From: a virus
Direction: 5' to 3' (one strand)
Virus record (IMG/VR): IMGVR_UViG_3300008448_000473
Location: 1 to 28,078 of that record
Length of the DNA: 28,078 nt
Position numbers and translations under genes: made by a program. Shown here piece by piece: positions 9,001-17,084 of this stretch; position 1 is the stretch's first letter; each line of letters begins with the position of its first letter. Below the pieces are notes generated by a model. That model was not told where the DNA came from and made no database searches. It saw only the letters and a program-made list of their open reading frames with translations.

Positions 9001-9167
9001 CCATTATCGTCAGAAAAACTGGTCCCACTCTCACCATTAGTTGCAAAAAAATCAATGGAACTTGTTACAATTTCGGGTGACCCACCACTAAATGTAATCC
9101 ATATATTATTACCAGTCGTTTCGTGTGACGCAATCCAGTTCCAACCTTGTTTTGTATTTAATGCCAT
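6003..9167 (-). CDS. Beta-propeller, Cys-module and Pro/Thr-linker adhesin-like virion protein (1054 aa)
   Basis: A mosaic protein. Residues 1 to about 430 look like a beta-propeller of the sort found at the N-terminus of large Bacteroidetes surface proteins. They open with SDDNGKLLLVSDGVTI, then STIL-type and YYVLTVG strands; a later blade has CEFSPDGNYLYVSE, then ILQFNLN and LHLAVDEKIYFT. A Cys-rich module follows (about 430-510), with FYDGNKWCLSTSLGGSC and CSTDCPDICD. Pro/Thr linkers lie at about 513-590 and 684-711, separated by a second Cys module ending SCVDC. The last 340 residues contain a module with SINSGVTFSSSTLFSGLSS and beta-rich domains. Start and stop are firm: the ATG lies 1 nt after the stop of the SprB-like gene. 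There is no signal peptide or sorting domain. A host-adhesion role is inferred; a propeller fused to Cys and Pro/Thr modules in a phage tail locus is unusual. Confidence 0.62.
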   Translation of the reverse strand: MALNTKQGWNWIASHETTGNNIWITFSGGSPEIVTSSIDFFATNGESGTSFSDDNGKLLLVSDGVTIKTSGGTDIATGLSGSAFSMQSATILQSPYSSDTYYVLTVGVGAAFTENGYGNSSQALTYNTLKYTGGTSPFFQVINTNVELGNRSTTGGEANYPLGSNNGYGYAEVLTTALHQNGQDLWVITPNWGRNQIHSFLINNIGISGTPYTSTTAQVLQGYNNYGQIKPSPDYSKVAMVLGDSLAVPSYTAYRPAVSIFDFDRSTGALTNEKVLLGNTGYTIYDINGANPEVFDVGDVLGCEFSPDGNYLYVSEFQTSAGGKILQFNLNTTPPVSATTVTASTNYATFVQTGGNSLGTLHLAVDEKIYFTNRGTTELYYIDNPNDRLSAVTISNFNASTGGGVNFNYGLPNIPLFANLPPVVTGCTDDNFCFNTSFPSLSAYSGNYTKSITYYNGKNIYSGGTISAATVFYDGNKWCLSTSLGGSCILSGKQPCSTDCPDICDSVFDVSSCPTPTPTKTPTPTPTTTPTPSITTTNTATPTATPTTTPTFTPTPSTTSPAAVTFTISVTRTSPSPTPTQTPTNTPIPTRSVSSSGTSIYEIVNSPFICPGGNKVLTDCSTGDEYIVSENISITGTTITRGSIFSAYIDGISTCVTLTDYTDNSSNVVYGGAIASFSSCVDCLTPSTPTPTPTVTPTNTATPTQTPTPTLPAIGILSLASSNDTCESYTNSAITANRFFGIINVTGSGATGSNYIYSINSGVTFSSSTLFSGLSSSTYGIVVRDNITNAQTSVTPVTITRPSSANTFSAITSFVWSRTPIFVSSAATAYSVDITGTTYPGSAITVVYSGTAVLSGLTNVPTGATWNGSFNDQWGMSFNTQTGFFSGMTTQPWQVTANIIKNGSLVTATTRTLATASGVNPSGGTCTDSGSTIFNQVRRASTGNYLSGSGWRLSNLAPTSVSAGGFLPFTFQNGDTITLQLTYSGTVLSVPNLPGGCSQTLTVSSNILAAYFTTGAGVPSNNNTFVSWSGQCATISGTKIITSPTQQFFTYTVT
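7037..7114 (-). repeat. Pro/Thr-coding tract (1054-aa gene, C-terminal linker)
   Basis: Imperfect ggtgttggtgt-type repeat coding for STPTPTPTVTPTNTATPTQT and a few more residues. It separates the SCVDC module from the C-terminal beta-rich half. Confidence 0.7.
7397..7632 (-). repeat. Long Pro/Thr-coding tract (1054-aa gene, central linker)
   Basis: The longest low-complexity tract in the window, about 236 bp, encoding about 78 residues dominated by Thr-Pro pairs (CPTPTPTKTPTPTPTTTPTP at its start). It is interrupted by a short non-repetitive piece, SPAAVTFTISVTRTS. It lies between two Cys-rich modules. Confidence 0.75.
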
Positions 9168-9168
9168 G

Positions 9169-11310
9169 TTATGTTAAACAATTTATATCGAAATCAATTA
9201 TTAAATTGATAACTAAATCTTTATTAAAATAAGTATCAACACCCGAAGAACTTGTAACAACTATTTGTCCTGTATTTTGATCAACATTAACCGAAGCAAT
9301 ATCAGGAAAACCATCTAACAGATTTGAAACAGTATCATACCATAGAGTATCCGAAGGAACTTGTGAAAGTGTATATCCCGTATAAAACGTAGAACTTGAT
9401 GATGTTGTACCTGCACTTATTTCCGCAGTAAATACCGATGAATTAAATACACAATAAGTATTTCCCGATGTTAAAGCACTATACGCTTCATACACCATAC
9501 TTAACATATCTCTTTTTTGTCCAACCTGTACTATCATGTCGGAATCACACACACTATATGTTTGGAATGACGCTCTTAAAACACTACAAGAAACATCAGT
9601 AGATCTTGTTAAGGTACATCCATTAGAACCCGAAACTGTTAAGGTGTATGTCCCTGCAGTTAATCCTGTGGCAACTAATCCACCCGTAGTTGTTCCCGAA
9701 ACATTTGATGACCATGTATATGTAAATGGTGGTAACCCTTGCGTAATTAACGCAGTAACCGTTCCACCACTTCCGGTGTCACCACAAGTTTGAGAATATA
9801 ATGTAAAATTCAATCCCGAATCACTACCAATTGTAAATCCCGATGAAATAGTACAACCTGTACTATCAGTAACAGAAATAGTATAATTACCCGACACTAA
9901 ATTACTAAAGGTTGTTGATGATAATGAGGTTCCCAATAAACTTTGTCCGTTACTTAAAACATAATTAAATGGTGCCAAACCTCCCGATGTTTTTTCAACA
10001 TAAACTTGTCCAACACCACTATTACACGTATCACCCGTTGCACTAACATTTATACCGAATGAAACATTATTACTAATTGTTGTTGTTCCCGTATAACCAC
10101 AAGAACTATTATCGTTAAAAATTATTGTATATGTTCCCGATGTTAAATCTTCAAAAGTATATTGTGTGGAATTAGTAACTTGTGATAAAATAGTGATCCC
10201 ACTTAATTTTAATGTATATGTGTAAGCAGGACTTCCTCCATCCACACTAACCTTTATTGACCCATCACTAGCACCACAGTTAGAGTTAGTTGGAACAATA
10301 CTTACAGAACTAATTGACCCAGGTGAAACCAATGTGGTTGATAATGTGGCAACACATAATCCCGCATCTGTGATATTAACACTAAAGGTTCCGGGACTCA
10401 AAGCCGAAAATGATAAACTTGTCGCAGTAGTGGATGATATTGTTCCATTACTAGCCGAAAATTGATATGGTGCAGATCCTCCCGATATTGTCAATGTTGC
10501 CTGACCATTAGATTGTAAGCAAGTTGGTTGGATTATTGAACTAAACACACCACCAACAACACTTACGGTTCCTACGGTAGCGTCCTGTGTTAATGAACAC
10601 CCACTACCATCCGTAACGGTTACAGAATAAGTTCCCGCTGATAATCCTGTTCTTGTGGATCCCGTAGATCCATTATCTTCCCAAAGATAAGTGAAGGGTT
10701 CCGTACCTGTCTCACCAGTTATAGAAATCGTTCCTGTTGATGTAATACATTGAGAACTATCCGTTATTACAAATCCGTAAGAAATACTCGGACTATCTTC
10801 TATGATACACGTTTCTGTGGTTGCAGTACAACCCGCACTCCAACCCGACACATAATAAATCCCTGTCCCTAAATTAGTAAATGTGTATGTTGAATTATCC
10901 GTTGTTTTGGAATCAAAAACCGCACTCCCTTTATATAAAACAAAATCAACATCCGAGATATTTGTTGTTGCTGTAACCGTTAATATACCATTCGCTTCAC
11001 CACATGTAGAAGCACTAACCGTACTAAACGATAAACAAAGTCCCGAAGATATATTAACATTAATATCTAAGAATTGATTTGTGGGACTTTGAGCATCCGT
11101 GGCTCTAACATAATATGTTCCTGCCGATAAACCCGTTCTTAATGAAGAATTTAACGGTGAAAATGGAACGGTATATTGACTATCGTAATACCAATTAAAC
11201 GTAAATGGTGGAACCCCCGAACCGGGAACCACATTTATTTTTGCCGCACCGAAATTAGTATTACTACAATCACCCGTTACGCTTAAATAATAATTAAAAT
11301 TTGCACTCAT
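9169..11310 (-). CDS. SprB-like repeat adhesin in a phage tail locus (713 aa)
   Basis: About seven tandem beta-sandwich modules of roughly 75-90 residues occupy residues 1-575. Each has an N-terminal Cys, a G-x-(A/E)PFxY-x-W strand, and a closing G(L)SAGTY-x-V-x-V-T-D-x-x-G-C strand. The clearest copies are GLSAGTYSVTVTDGSGC (near 220) and GNYTISVTDSTGC. This is the pattern of SprB-type repeats, known from the gliding-motility adhesin SprB of Flavobacterium. The last 138 residues form a different domain ending in VINLIIDFDINC, which resembles the end of the 979-residue upstream protein. There is no signal peptide or Type IX sorting domain. The ATG overlaps the upstream stop by 1 nt (TAATG), so the two genes are translationally coupled. 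I infer a long, flexible tail-tip or side-fibre protein; the repeat assignment is good, the function is not proven. Confidence 0.68.
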   Translation of the reverse strand: MSANFNYYLSVTGDCSNTNFGAAKINVVPGSGVPPFTFNWYYDSQYTVPFSPLNSSLRTGLSAGTYYVRATDAQSPTNQFLDINVNISSGLCLSFSTVSASTCGEANGILTVTATTNISDVDFVLYKGSAVFDSKTTDNSTYTFTNLGTGIYYVSGWSAGCTATTETCIIEDSPSISYGFVITDSSQCITSTGTISITGETGTEPFTYLWEDNGSTGSTRTGLSAGTYSVTVTDGSGCSLTQDATVGTVSVVGGVFSSIIQPTCLQSNGQATLTISGGSAPYQFSASNGTISSTTATSLSFSALSPGTFSVNITDAGLCVATLSTTLVSPGSISSVSIVPTNSNCGASDGSIKVSVDGGSPAYTYTLKLSGITILSQVTNSTQYTFEDLTSGTYTIIFNDNSSCGYTGTTTISNNVSFGINVSATGDTCNSGVGQVYVEKTSGGLAPFNYVLSNGQSLLGTSLSSTTFSNLVSGNYTISVTDSTGCTISSGFTIGSDSGLNFTLYSQTCGDTGSGGTVTALITQGLPPFTYTWSSNVSGTTTGGLVATGLTAGTYTLTVSGSNGCTLTRSTDVSCSVLRASFQTYSVCDSDMIVQVGQKRDMLSMVYEAYSALTSGNTYCVFNSSVFTAEISAGTTSSSSTFYTGYTLSQVPSDTLWYDTVSNLLDGFPDIASVNVDQNTGQIVVTSSSGVDTYFNKDLVINLIIDFDINCLT

Positions 11311-14249
11311 TAGTTACAGAAAATACTGAAGTCAATACCAACATTAACTTTTAAGTTTATGGTTTCATCTTCACATGTTAATCTCCTAATTGTTAGAGTT
11401 GTACCTTCAGTAGAGAAAGTATAATAATAACCATCATCAATTAAAGTATTAAGAGTGTTTGTTAGTGCATTTTTCCAATCTGTGTTAGTTGGAGCATCAC
11501 TTATACCCGTTGTTGTATAAAATTTATCATTAGCAATTGTTGTTCCATTTTCTTGGATATTAACATACCAACCAACAGAAACCGTTGTTGTAATACAATC
11601 TGTTAAAGTTTTACCCAATGTTGCAACATAATTGTTTAATGTTTCATATAATATCGCCGAAAACGCTTCAGTTGGATATGTGTTACATGTTGATGTCTTA
11701 GTAATACAATCATACCCAAATAATGTTCCAATCGCACGACATCCCGCTTTAGTTACAGGAACCAATTGACAACCTCTTTGTCTTCTATATACAAACTTTT
11801 GTCTGTGAAAGATTGAGTTTTCAAATTTAGTACCTGTATTCCACAAGGTAGATGCCGGTATAAATTGTTCTACCATTCGTATCCAATAAGAACCAATACC
11901 ATCAACATAATCAGATAAACTTTGATATGTAAAATTATCATTAGATACTCCAACATTTTCAGATTGTAACCAATTCCAAAAAACTTGTGATAATGTAGGA
12001 TATGCGTTGGTATTACCCCCCGTGATCCATTGTCTATTTCTAGTATTAATCATGGTACGCCAAAAAGATTGAGCGAACTCAAAAAATGTTTTTGTTTGTG
12101 GTTGTGGATTTACAAAAGTCCAATCCATATTACCCGGTGTCGGATATGGTGAGCTCAATCCCGATGATGGTATAGGATAATTAAACTTGTTTGACATTTT
12201 CCAAACATCATAAACTATACCCTGTGATGGGTTCATAAATAAATCAACGTTCTTAACATTAATTGCTAATTTATCATTAGATATATTATAATAAGCATTA
12301 TACCCACCTTGATCACCAACCCTTAATCCAAGATCATCAACACTCCAACTTTTCCTATTATCAGTTACTTTTCTCAACGTAAAACCTAAATGCATATTAG
12401 GGAATGTTCTATATTGATTCAAATAATCTTGACCATATGTAAATGGCGATAATGATGTTTGAATGTTAGGGTTTGTCCCACTAAACACCGATAAAGTATT
12501 ATTAACAACTTCAGGACTTCTATGTGATGGTGTAGATTCAAACCACCCACTTCCTTTTTGGAAGAAAAATGTTGATCCCGTAGCATTAAAATATGGATAA
12601 CCTTCGTTATCTATCGGATAATCATTCCTACTTTCGGTTGCAAAACTAAGTGATGTTGTAGATGTAAATGCAGAATATGTTGTACCCTTAATTGTATATG
12701 TATTACCCTCAATAAATTGAGGAAAATCTTGTTCAAAAAATCCTGTTTCAATTTCAGCATATTGTGTGTCAAATTGTGACATATTGATTTTTTGATCCGC
12801 CAAGTAAATATTCTCGTTAAATTCAACTAGAAAATCAGGTGCCCCTACTAACTTCATAATCCCTTCAATAGCCTTTCTTGTTCCTTTTGATTTGAAAAGA
12901 TATGCCGCATTTAATATTAAATTCCTGTAGAATTGAAAATTTAATTCGGTTGGTGTTAAGTTTCTACTATACCCACTATATTGTATAGCTCCATTAGTAT
13001 TAAACACACTACTTAGAAAATCAGAACTCGAAATTGGTGAAACATTTATATTATATCCAAGTGTTTGTGCTAAGTTTTTTAATAGTGCGGAAGGTATGTC
13101 GTTACCTGGATTGTATGAAACGTTATTCATATATGCCAAAGCATCAATGAATTTTTTAACTTCATCAAAACCTCTACCATAAATTTGTAAAACCTTCTCA
13201 ACTTTTTGTTCTGAAGTATCAAACTCTTTTAATGATTCGGTAACAAAGAATCTTGAAATCAAATTTGTTTTTTGACTATCAAAACTTTCAGCAATTTCTG
13301 ATATTGCAAGAACATAGTCGTCAAAAACACTAGTTCTAATATCTAAGTTCCACGATCCGTCCAACGGCCAAGTAACATTTTGTCCTTGAACATACAGAAC
13401 CCCGTCATCGGATTCTCTCGGAACGTTAAATGTTGCAGTATATGGTGGATTTGATAATCTATTTAACAAGAATCTCTCAACCTCATCAAACGCCTCCGAA
13501 AATGTCATTTCGGTATAATAGGAGCTCAATCTTATTTTCAAAGAATCCGTAGTCGTTGTGCTTGTAAATGCTTGTCCGCTAACGACAATCTGTAAGGTCC
13601 CCGCAGAAATACTTGTAGTAGGAACAATATAGGTTATGGGATATTCATATCCATTAGCATATAATGAATATTTTCTATAATTGTTTGTAAAATCCCTTAA
13701 AGGTGATGTTGGTGTTTCTTTAGCCGCAAGATTGTTTAATGAATTTGTTGTAAAATCAATATCAAAAGGGTTTTTTATAATACTAGCATCAATACTCATT
13801 GTCGTTTCAACGTCCTGAGAATCATACGACATATCAAATGCTGTCGTTCCTGTTGATAAATCATATCTTGTTTGATCAATATCCATAGATGCGGGAAAAT
13901 AACCTAAAATCTTAGTTATTGAAACCGCCAACCTTTTAGTTAATGACCCATATATTGTGAAGTTAGTAACCTCGGACAAATCAAAATTTGGATAAACTCT
14001 AAATTCTTTCGCCAACAACATTCTTGACTCTTCCGTATTTTGAACAGATAAAGTTTCAAGTGATATAGGTTCTGAAAACGTTCCAATATTAAACGTCCTA
14101 CTACTTTTTTGTTTTACCGATGTTGTAAAAGTAAAATTACCCGAAGTTAAACCACCCCCATCTACCAATTGCACACCAACCAGATTATCAAAAGTGTTAT
14201 CCGCTCCTGATCCTGTTTGTGGTGGTGTTATTATTTTATTAACTGCCAT
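11310..14249 (-). CDS. Large baseplate protein with P2 gpI-like tail segment (979 aa)
   Basis: A 979-residue protein without signal peptide. Residues about 440-480 contain YRNLILNAAYLFKSKGTRKA followed by IEGIMKLVGAPD. This matches the pattern of P2 gpI-type tail proteins: a hydrophobic helix, the K-G-T turn, then A-x-x-x-(I/L)-x-x-L-(L/V)-G. In T4-like phages that fold belongs to the wedge protein gp7, so this may be the gp7 counterpart; length (T4 gp7 is about 1030 residues) and position downstream of gp25 and gp6 fit. The N-terminal 230 residues and the region after 500 are beta-rich and unrecognised. The last 80 residues form a domain ending in INLKVNVGIDFSIFC that recurs at the end of the 713-residue neighbour. 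The start overlaps the stop of the 301-residue gene by 1 nt. The gp7 role is an inference. Confidence 0.62.
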   Translation of the reverse strand: MAVNKIITPPQTGSGADNTFDNLVGVQLVDGGGLTSGNFTFTTSVKQKSSRTFNIGTFSEPISLETLSVQNTEESRMLLAKEFRVYPNFDLSEVTNFTIYGSLTKRLAVSITKILGYFPASMDIDQTRYDLSTGTTAFDMSYDSQDVETTMSIDASIIKNPFDIDFTTNSLNNLAAKETPTSPLRDFTNNYRKYSLYANGYEYPITYIVPTTSISAGTLQIVVSGQAFTSTTTTDSLKIRLSSYYTEMTFSEAFDEVERFLLNRLSNPPYTATFNVPRESDDGVLYVQGQNVTWPLDGSWNLDIRTSVFDDYVLAISEIAESFDSQKTNLISRFFVTESLKEFDTSEQKVEKVLQIYGRGFDEVKKFIDALAYMNNVSYNPGNDIPSALLKNLAQTLGYNINVSPISSSDFLSSVFNTNGAIQYSGYSRNLTPTELNFQFYRNLILNAAYLFKSKGTRKAIEGIMKLVGAPDFLVEFNENIYLADQKINMSQFDTQYAEIETGFFEQDFPQFIEGNTYTIKGTTYSAFTSTTSLSFATESRNDYPIDNEGYPYFNATGSTFFFQKGSGWFESTPSHRSPEVVNNTLSVFSGTNPNIQTSLSPFTYGQDYLNQYRTFPNMHLGFTLRKVTDNRKSWSVDDLGLRVGDQGGYNAYYNISNDKLAINVKNVDLFMNPSQGIVYDVWKMSNKFNYPIPSSGLSSPYPTPGNMDWTFVNPQPQTKTFFEFAQSFWRTMINTRNRQWITGGNTNAYPTLSQVFWNWLQSENVGVSNDNFTYQSLSDYVDGIGSYWIRMVEQFIPASTLWNTGTKFENSIFHRQKFVYRRQRGCQLVPVTKAGCRAIGTLFGYDCITKTSTCNTYPTEAFSAILYETLNNYVATLGKTLTDCITTTVSVGWYVNIQENGTTIANDKFYTTTGISDAPTNTDWKNALTNTLNTLIDDGYYYTFSTEGTTLTIRRLTCEDETINLKVNVGIDFSIFCN

Positions 14250-15154
14250 TAGGTTGTTATATTACTAAAGTTTTTACTAAAATCTATGTTATTATTTCTA
14301 TTTTCACGAACTTCATATAATAAATTATTAAAGTCATCCTTAACCTCATAAAGGTTGTATTGTCTGAAGATATTATCCGATCTATCATAAATCGTGTAAA
14401 TACCATCTTCCAAAGATTTTGTTTGATTACCATAAAGAGCAATCGCCAATGTTTTAATATCGTCTTCAACAATTTCAACGTCTAATGTCACAGGATTGAA
14501 AAATGTATTTGAAAAGATAATACTTTGACCCGGTTGTCCGATAAATGGAATCGCGTTTGGTTTGTTTGTTGGTTGTGATGATGGTGAAAGTGTGCAAAAC
14601 ATCAAATTTGTTGCACCATCCACATATCTATATCTTGTTGCTGTGATTGAACTATTTCCAATATTTTGAACGATCGGCTCACAAAAAAAGTTAGAAGTTA
14701 CTATTCTAAAAAAATTAGGAATTTTACTTCCATCATTATTCAAATACTCAACTCTAAACCCAACCAAACCTTGTGATACAAATTTACTTCTATATTGAAC
14801 AGGAACGTTATTAAGGTCAATGATTATCCCCTTTACGTTAGGAAGTGCCGCCAAAACCGAACAATCAGTGATTGATGTTCTAATTTGAGCGGGTCGGATA
14901 TATAAAGTATAAATCCCGATTGAATTAAATTGATCTGCCGGTAATCTTAAATTATACAAACCACCTAATATCTCATTACTACTACCCCCAATAGCGCTAT
15001 TACTAAAATAAGGTCTTAAGATACTAGCCGCATCTAACTTAGTTATTGTAAAATTATCTGTAGTGTCCCTACTCGGTGTATAATTCATAATAATTTCTAC
15101 ATCCTCGGGGCTCACATCAGCGGATCTTAAAGTTCCATAAACTCCTGTTGCCAT
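14249..15154 (-). CDS. Unrecognised virion/baseplate protein (301 aa)
   Basis: I do not recognise this protein. It is 301 residues, soluble in appearance, beta-rich in the middle (LYNLRLPADQFNSIGIYTLY, then GIIIDLNNVPVQYR) and more helical and charged at the C-terminus (NLYEVKDDFNNLLYEVREN). It has no membrane segment or signal peptide. The start is preceded by an A/T-rich 29-nt spacer that carries the element TGTATTTATAAAATA, also found just before the gp25-like gene. The stop overlaps the ATG of the 979-residue gene by 1 nt. Its place in the tail block, coupled to the gpI/gp7-like gene, suggests a baseplate component. Confidence 0.55.
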   Translation of the reverse strand: MATGVYGTLRSADVSPEDVEIIMNYTPSRDTTDNFTITKLDAASILRPYFSNSAIGGSSNEILGGLYNLRLPADQFNSIGIYTLYIRPAQIRTSITDCSVLAALPNVKGIIIDLNNVPVQYRSKFVSQGLVGFRVEYLNNDGSKIPNFFRIVTSNFFCEPIVQNIGNSSITATRYRYVDGATNLMFCTLSPSSQPTNKPNAIPFIGQPGQSIIFSNTFFNPVTLDVEIVEDDIKTLAIALYGNQTKSLEDGIYTIYDRSDNIFRQYNLYEVKDDFNNLLYEVRENRNNNIDFSKNFSNITT

Positions 15155-15168
15155 TATATTGTTTTTAC

Positions 15169-15183
15169 TATTTTATAAATACA
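15169..15183 (-). promoter_or_regulatory. Shared 15-bp TGTATTTATAAAATA element upstream of 301-aa gene
   Basis: On the minus strand this 15-mer is identical to the one at 25978-25992. It directly abuts the stop codon of the 360-residue gene and lies 14 nt before the ATG of the 301-residue gene. It contains TATTTATA, whose reverse complement TATAAATA is the T4 late-promoter core; that core would face away from the genes here. Function unknown; a promoter or translation leader is possible. Confidence 0.3.
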
Positions 15184-16266
15184 TTATTGGTCGGTTTTTA
15201 CATTAAAAAAACCATATCCATATTTCTCTAAATCACCAACGTTATCCACCTCGGCAATTCTTAATATTGTTTGGAATGGGCTGGACTTACCCCTATCCAC
15301 AATTATTGAACTACTAACCACGGGTTCCCCCCATGTTTTTAGTAAAAGTTCGTCTTTAACAATAGGTCTTGCTTGTAACCAATCCGATGTTAATCCCGAA
15401 GAAACCGCAACATAAATTGTCGTACCATCAAGATAATCAATATAATTAGTTCCTTGTATAGTGTATGCTGTATAGCCAGGTGTTATCTCAGTTATTGACC
15501 CATATTCCGAACCATTCTTAATCACAGGAACATTTTCTAAATAAGGTTGTGGTCCATACAACTTCAAAGAACGTAATTCCGATTTTGAAAAACCCGAAAC
15601 AACATTAGGAATACCATTTGTTAATACCGTAGCTTGTGCCTCAACACTATTTTCAGAATCCCCCGAGAATACAAACGCATAAGATACGGGTGTTGCAGAC
15701 CAAGACCCAACATTAGACGTGAAATAAGCAATACCCGTAGGATCCGGATCATACGCTAACGTATATGGAACTTGGATTTGTTTTTCCACGCTAATACTAC
15801 CCCATTGATTGTTTTGTGTTAATGTGATTGTATAAAACGCAGGTGTTTGTGGATAATCGTGTGATATAGGTTCGGGATAAAATGTAGATATTGTCTGTGA
15901 GCTACCGTCACCCCAATCAACACTGTATGATGAATTTTCAATAAACGATCTTAATCCCGATTGTGATGTATTGTAAAAGAAATAGGTGTATGGGTTTCCG
16001 GTCGTTGCTGAAAATAAAAAGTTAGTAACCGTATCACGTTGTAATAAGTTACCATCAAAAACCGAATAAAAACCACAATCAACCGCAGTTTGAGTTAATA
16101 ATACAGGAATTGTCATTCCCGTGAATAATGAAGTCCCACTAGTTCCACCCGACATCATCGCAGTTACCGATGAATAATACCCCACACTTGTTCCACTATA
16201 ATTCACGTAATGAACTAATGTATCCAAAACTTGAGGACCAATCTGTATTTTATAATAATTTTCCAT
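15184..16266 (-). CDS. Virion/baseplate protein with PKD-like domain (360 aa)
   Basis: A 360-residue protein with a likely PKD-type beta-sandwich at residues 113-167. It shows the hallmark YSVDWGDGSSQT strand and turn, then HDYPQTPAFYTITLT, the equivalent of the H-x-Y-x-x-x-G-x-Y-x-V-x-L-x-V signature. PKD domains are adhesion or spacer folds common in Bacteroidetes surface proteins. Residues 1-110 and 170-360 are beta-rich and unrecognised. There is no signal peptide. The ATG overlaps the stop of the 272-residue gene by 1 nt, and a 29-nt spacer follows before the next gene. A structural role near the baseplate, perhaps with sugar or surface binding, is inferred from location; the PKD call is from motif reading. 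Confidence 0.58.
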   Translation of the reverse strand: MENYYKIQIGPQVLDTLVHYVNYSGTSVGYYSSVTAMMSGGTSGTSLFTGMTIPVLLTQTAVDCGFYSVFDGNLLQRDTVTNFLFSATTGNPYTYFFYNTSQSGLRSFIENSSYSVDWGDGSSQTISTFYPEPISHDYPQTPAFYTITLTQNNQWGSISVEKQIQVPYTLAYDPDPTGIAYFTSNVGSWSATPVSYAFVFSGDSENSVEAQATVLTNGIPNVVSGFSKSELRSLKLYGPQPYLENVPVIKNGSEYGSITEITPGYTAYTIQGTNYIDYLDGTTIYVAVSSGLTSDWLQARPIVKDELLLKTWGEPVVSSSIIVDRGKSSPFQTILRIAEVDNVGDLEKYGYGFFNVKTDQ

Positions 16267-17084
16267 TATGGATTAATATATTCATACCATTTTATCGGTG
16301 AAGAACTACTACCCACCTCATTTTCAACAGGATAACCATACGCCTTATACGTTTGGTCATCATAATTTAATACGTATTTATAATAAAAATAGTTTGTACT
16401 ATCGAAATTAAACTTCACAGGTCCCGGAATATTACTCTGTGGTGTATTCATAAACCTAATAAACTGTCCAATATCCGCATTATAAAACTTAGCACTAACA
16501 TAAAACGTATCAACATTTACATATAATCTCTTCTTTAACCAATAAAGGAAAAACCCCTCTTTATCACCAATATAATCTAAAGAAAAATAAGGTTTTCTTA
16601 TATCCAATGTTTTTGAATTAAATAATATTGCGGATTGTGTCTCACCTTGTTGTGTTGGTATTATTACAGAAAAATATAATTTTTGATCAGTTGTTGATGG
16701 ACTATCATAAAAATCTAACTTGAAGAAACTTTTATCAAACGCTGGTGAAACATTATAAATGTTATATGCAGTAAAATAAGTTTGATAAGTATTAACCCAT
16801 AAATTAGAATCCGAAGAAGTGGTTGCTGTAACACTTGTTCCTCCACTAAAGAAATTAAATTCATAATCAATACTTGTTGTCCCATTTGGATTTTCACCAT
16901 GACAAAAACGATTAACCTCGAAATCATCATCCGATCTTAATAATTGAGATAATACACTATCTTCAAATTCCTGATAAGCCTCATTAATACCATAATAATC
17001 AAAATCATTAGATATCGGTAATATTATTTCCCTATCAGTAGGAACCACATTTCTATTAAAAGTAAAATTATTCACAATCATCAT
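16266..17084 (-). CDS. Unrecognised virion/baseplate protein (272 aa)
   Basis: I do not recognise this protein. It is 272 residues, rich in Tyr, Phe, Asn and Asp, with no membrane segment or signal peptide. It opens MMIVNNFTFNRNVVPTDREI, and the first of its two Met codons gives a 17-nt overlap with the end of the 567-residue gene in another frame. Its own stop overlaps the next ATG by 1 nt. The aromatic, beta-rich composition (for example FFLYWLKKRLYVNVDTFYVS near 180-200) is like that of its neighbours. Coupling on both sides suggests that it is made together with the 567- and 360-residue proteins, probably as subunits of one tail assembly. Confidence 0.55.
   Translation of the reverse strand: MMIVNNFTFNRNVVPTDREIILPISNDFDYYGINEAYQEFEDSVLSQLLRSDDDFEVNRFCHGENPNGTTSIDYEFNFFSGGTSVTATTSSDSNLWVNTYQTYFTAYNIYNVSPAFDKSFFKLDFYDSPSTTDQKLYFSVIIPTQQGETQSAILFNSKTLDIRKPYFSLDYIGDKEGFFLYWLKKRLYVNVDTFYVSAKFYNADIGQFIRFMNTPQSNIPGPVKFNFDSTNYFYYKYVLNYDDQTYKAYGYPVENEVGSSSSPIKWYEYINP

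Noticed and set aside
2656-11310. Bacterial secreted adhesins (Type IX secretion) rather than phage proteins.
   Set aside because: No signal peptides and no C-terminal sorting domains are visible; the genes are contiguous and translationally linked with baseplate genes.
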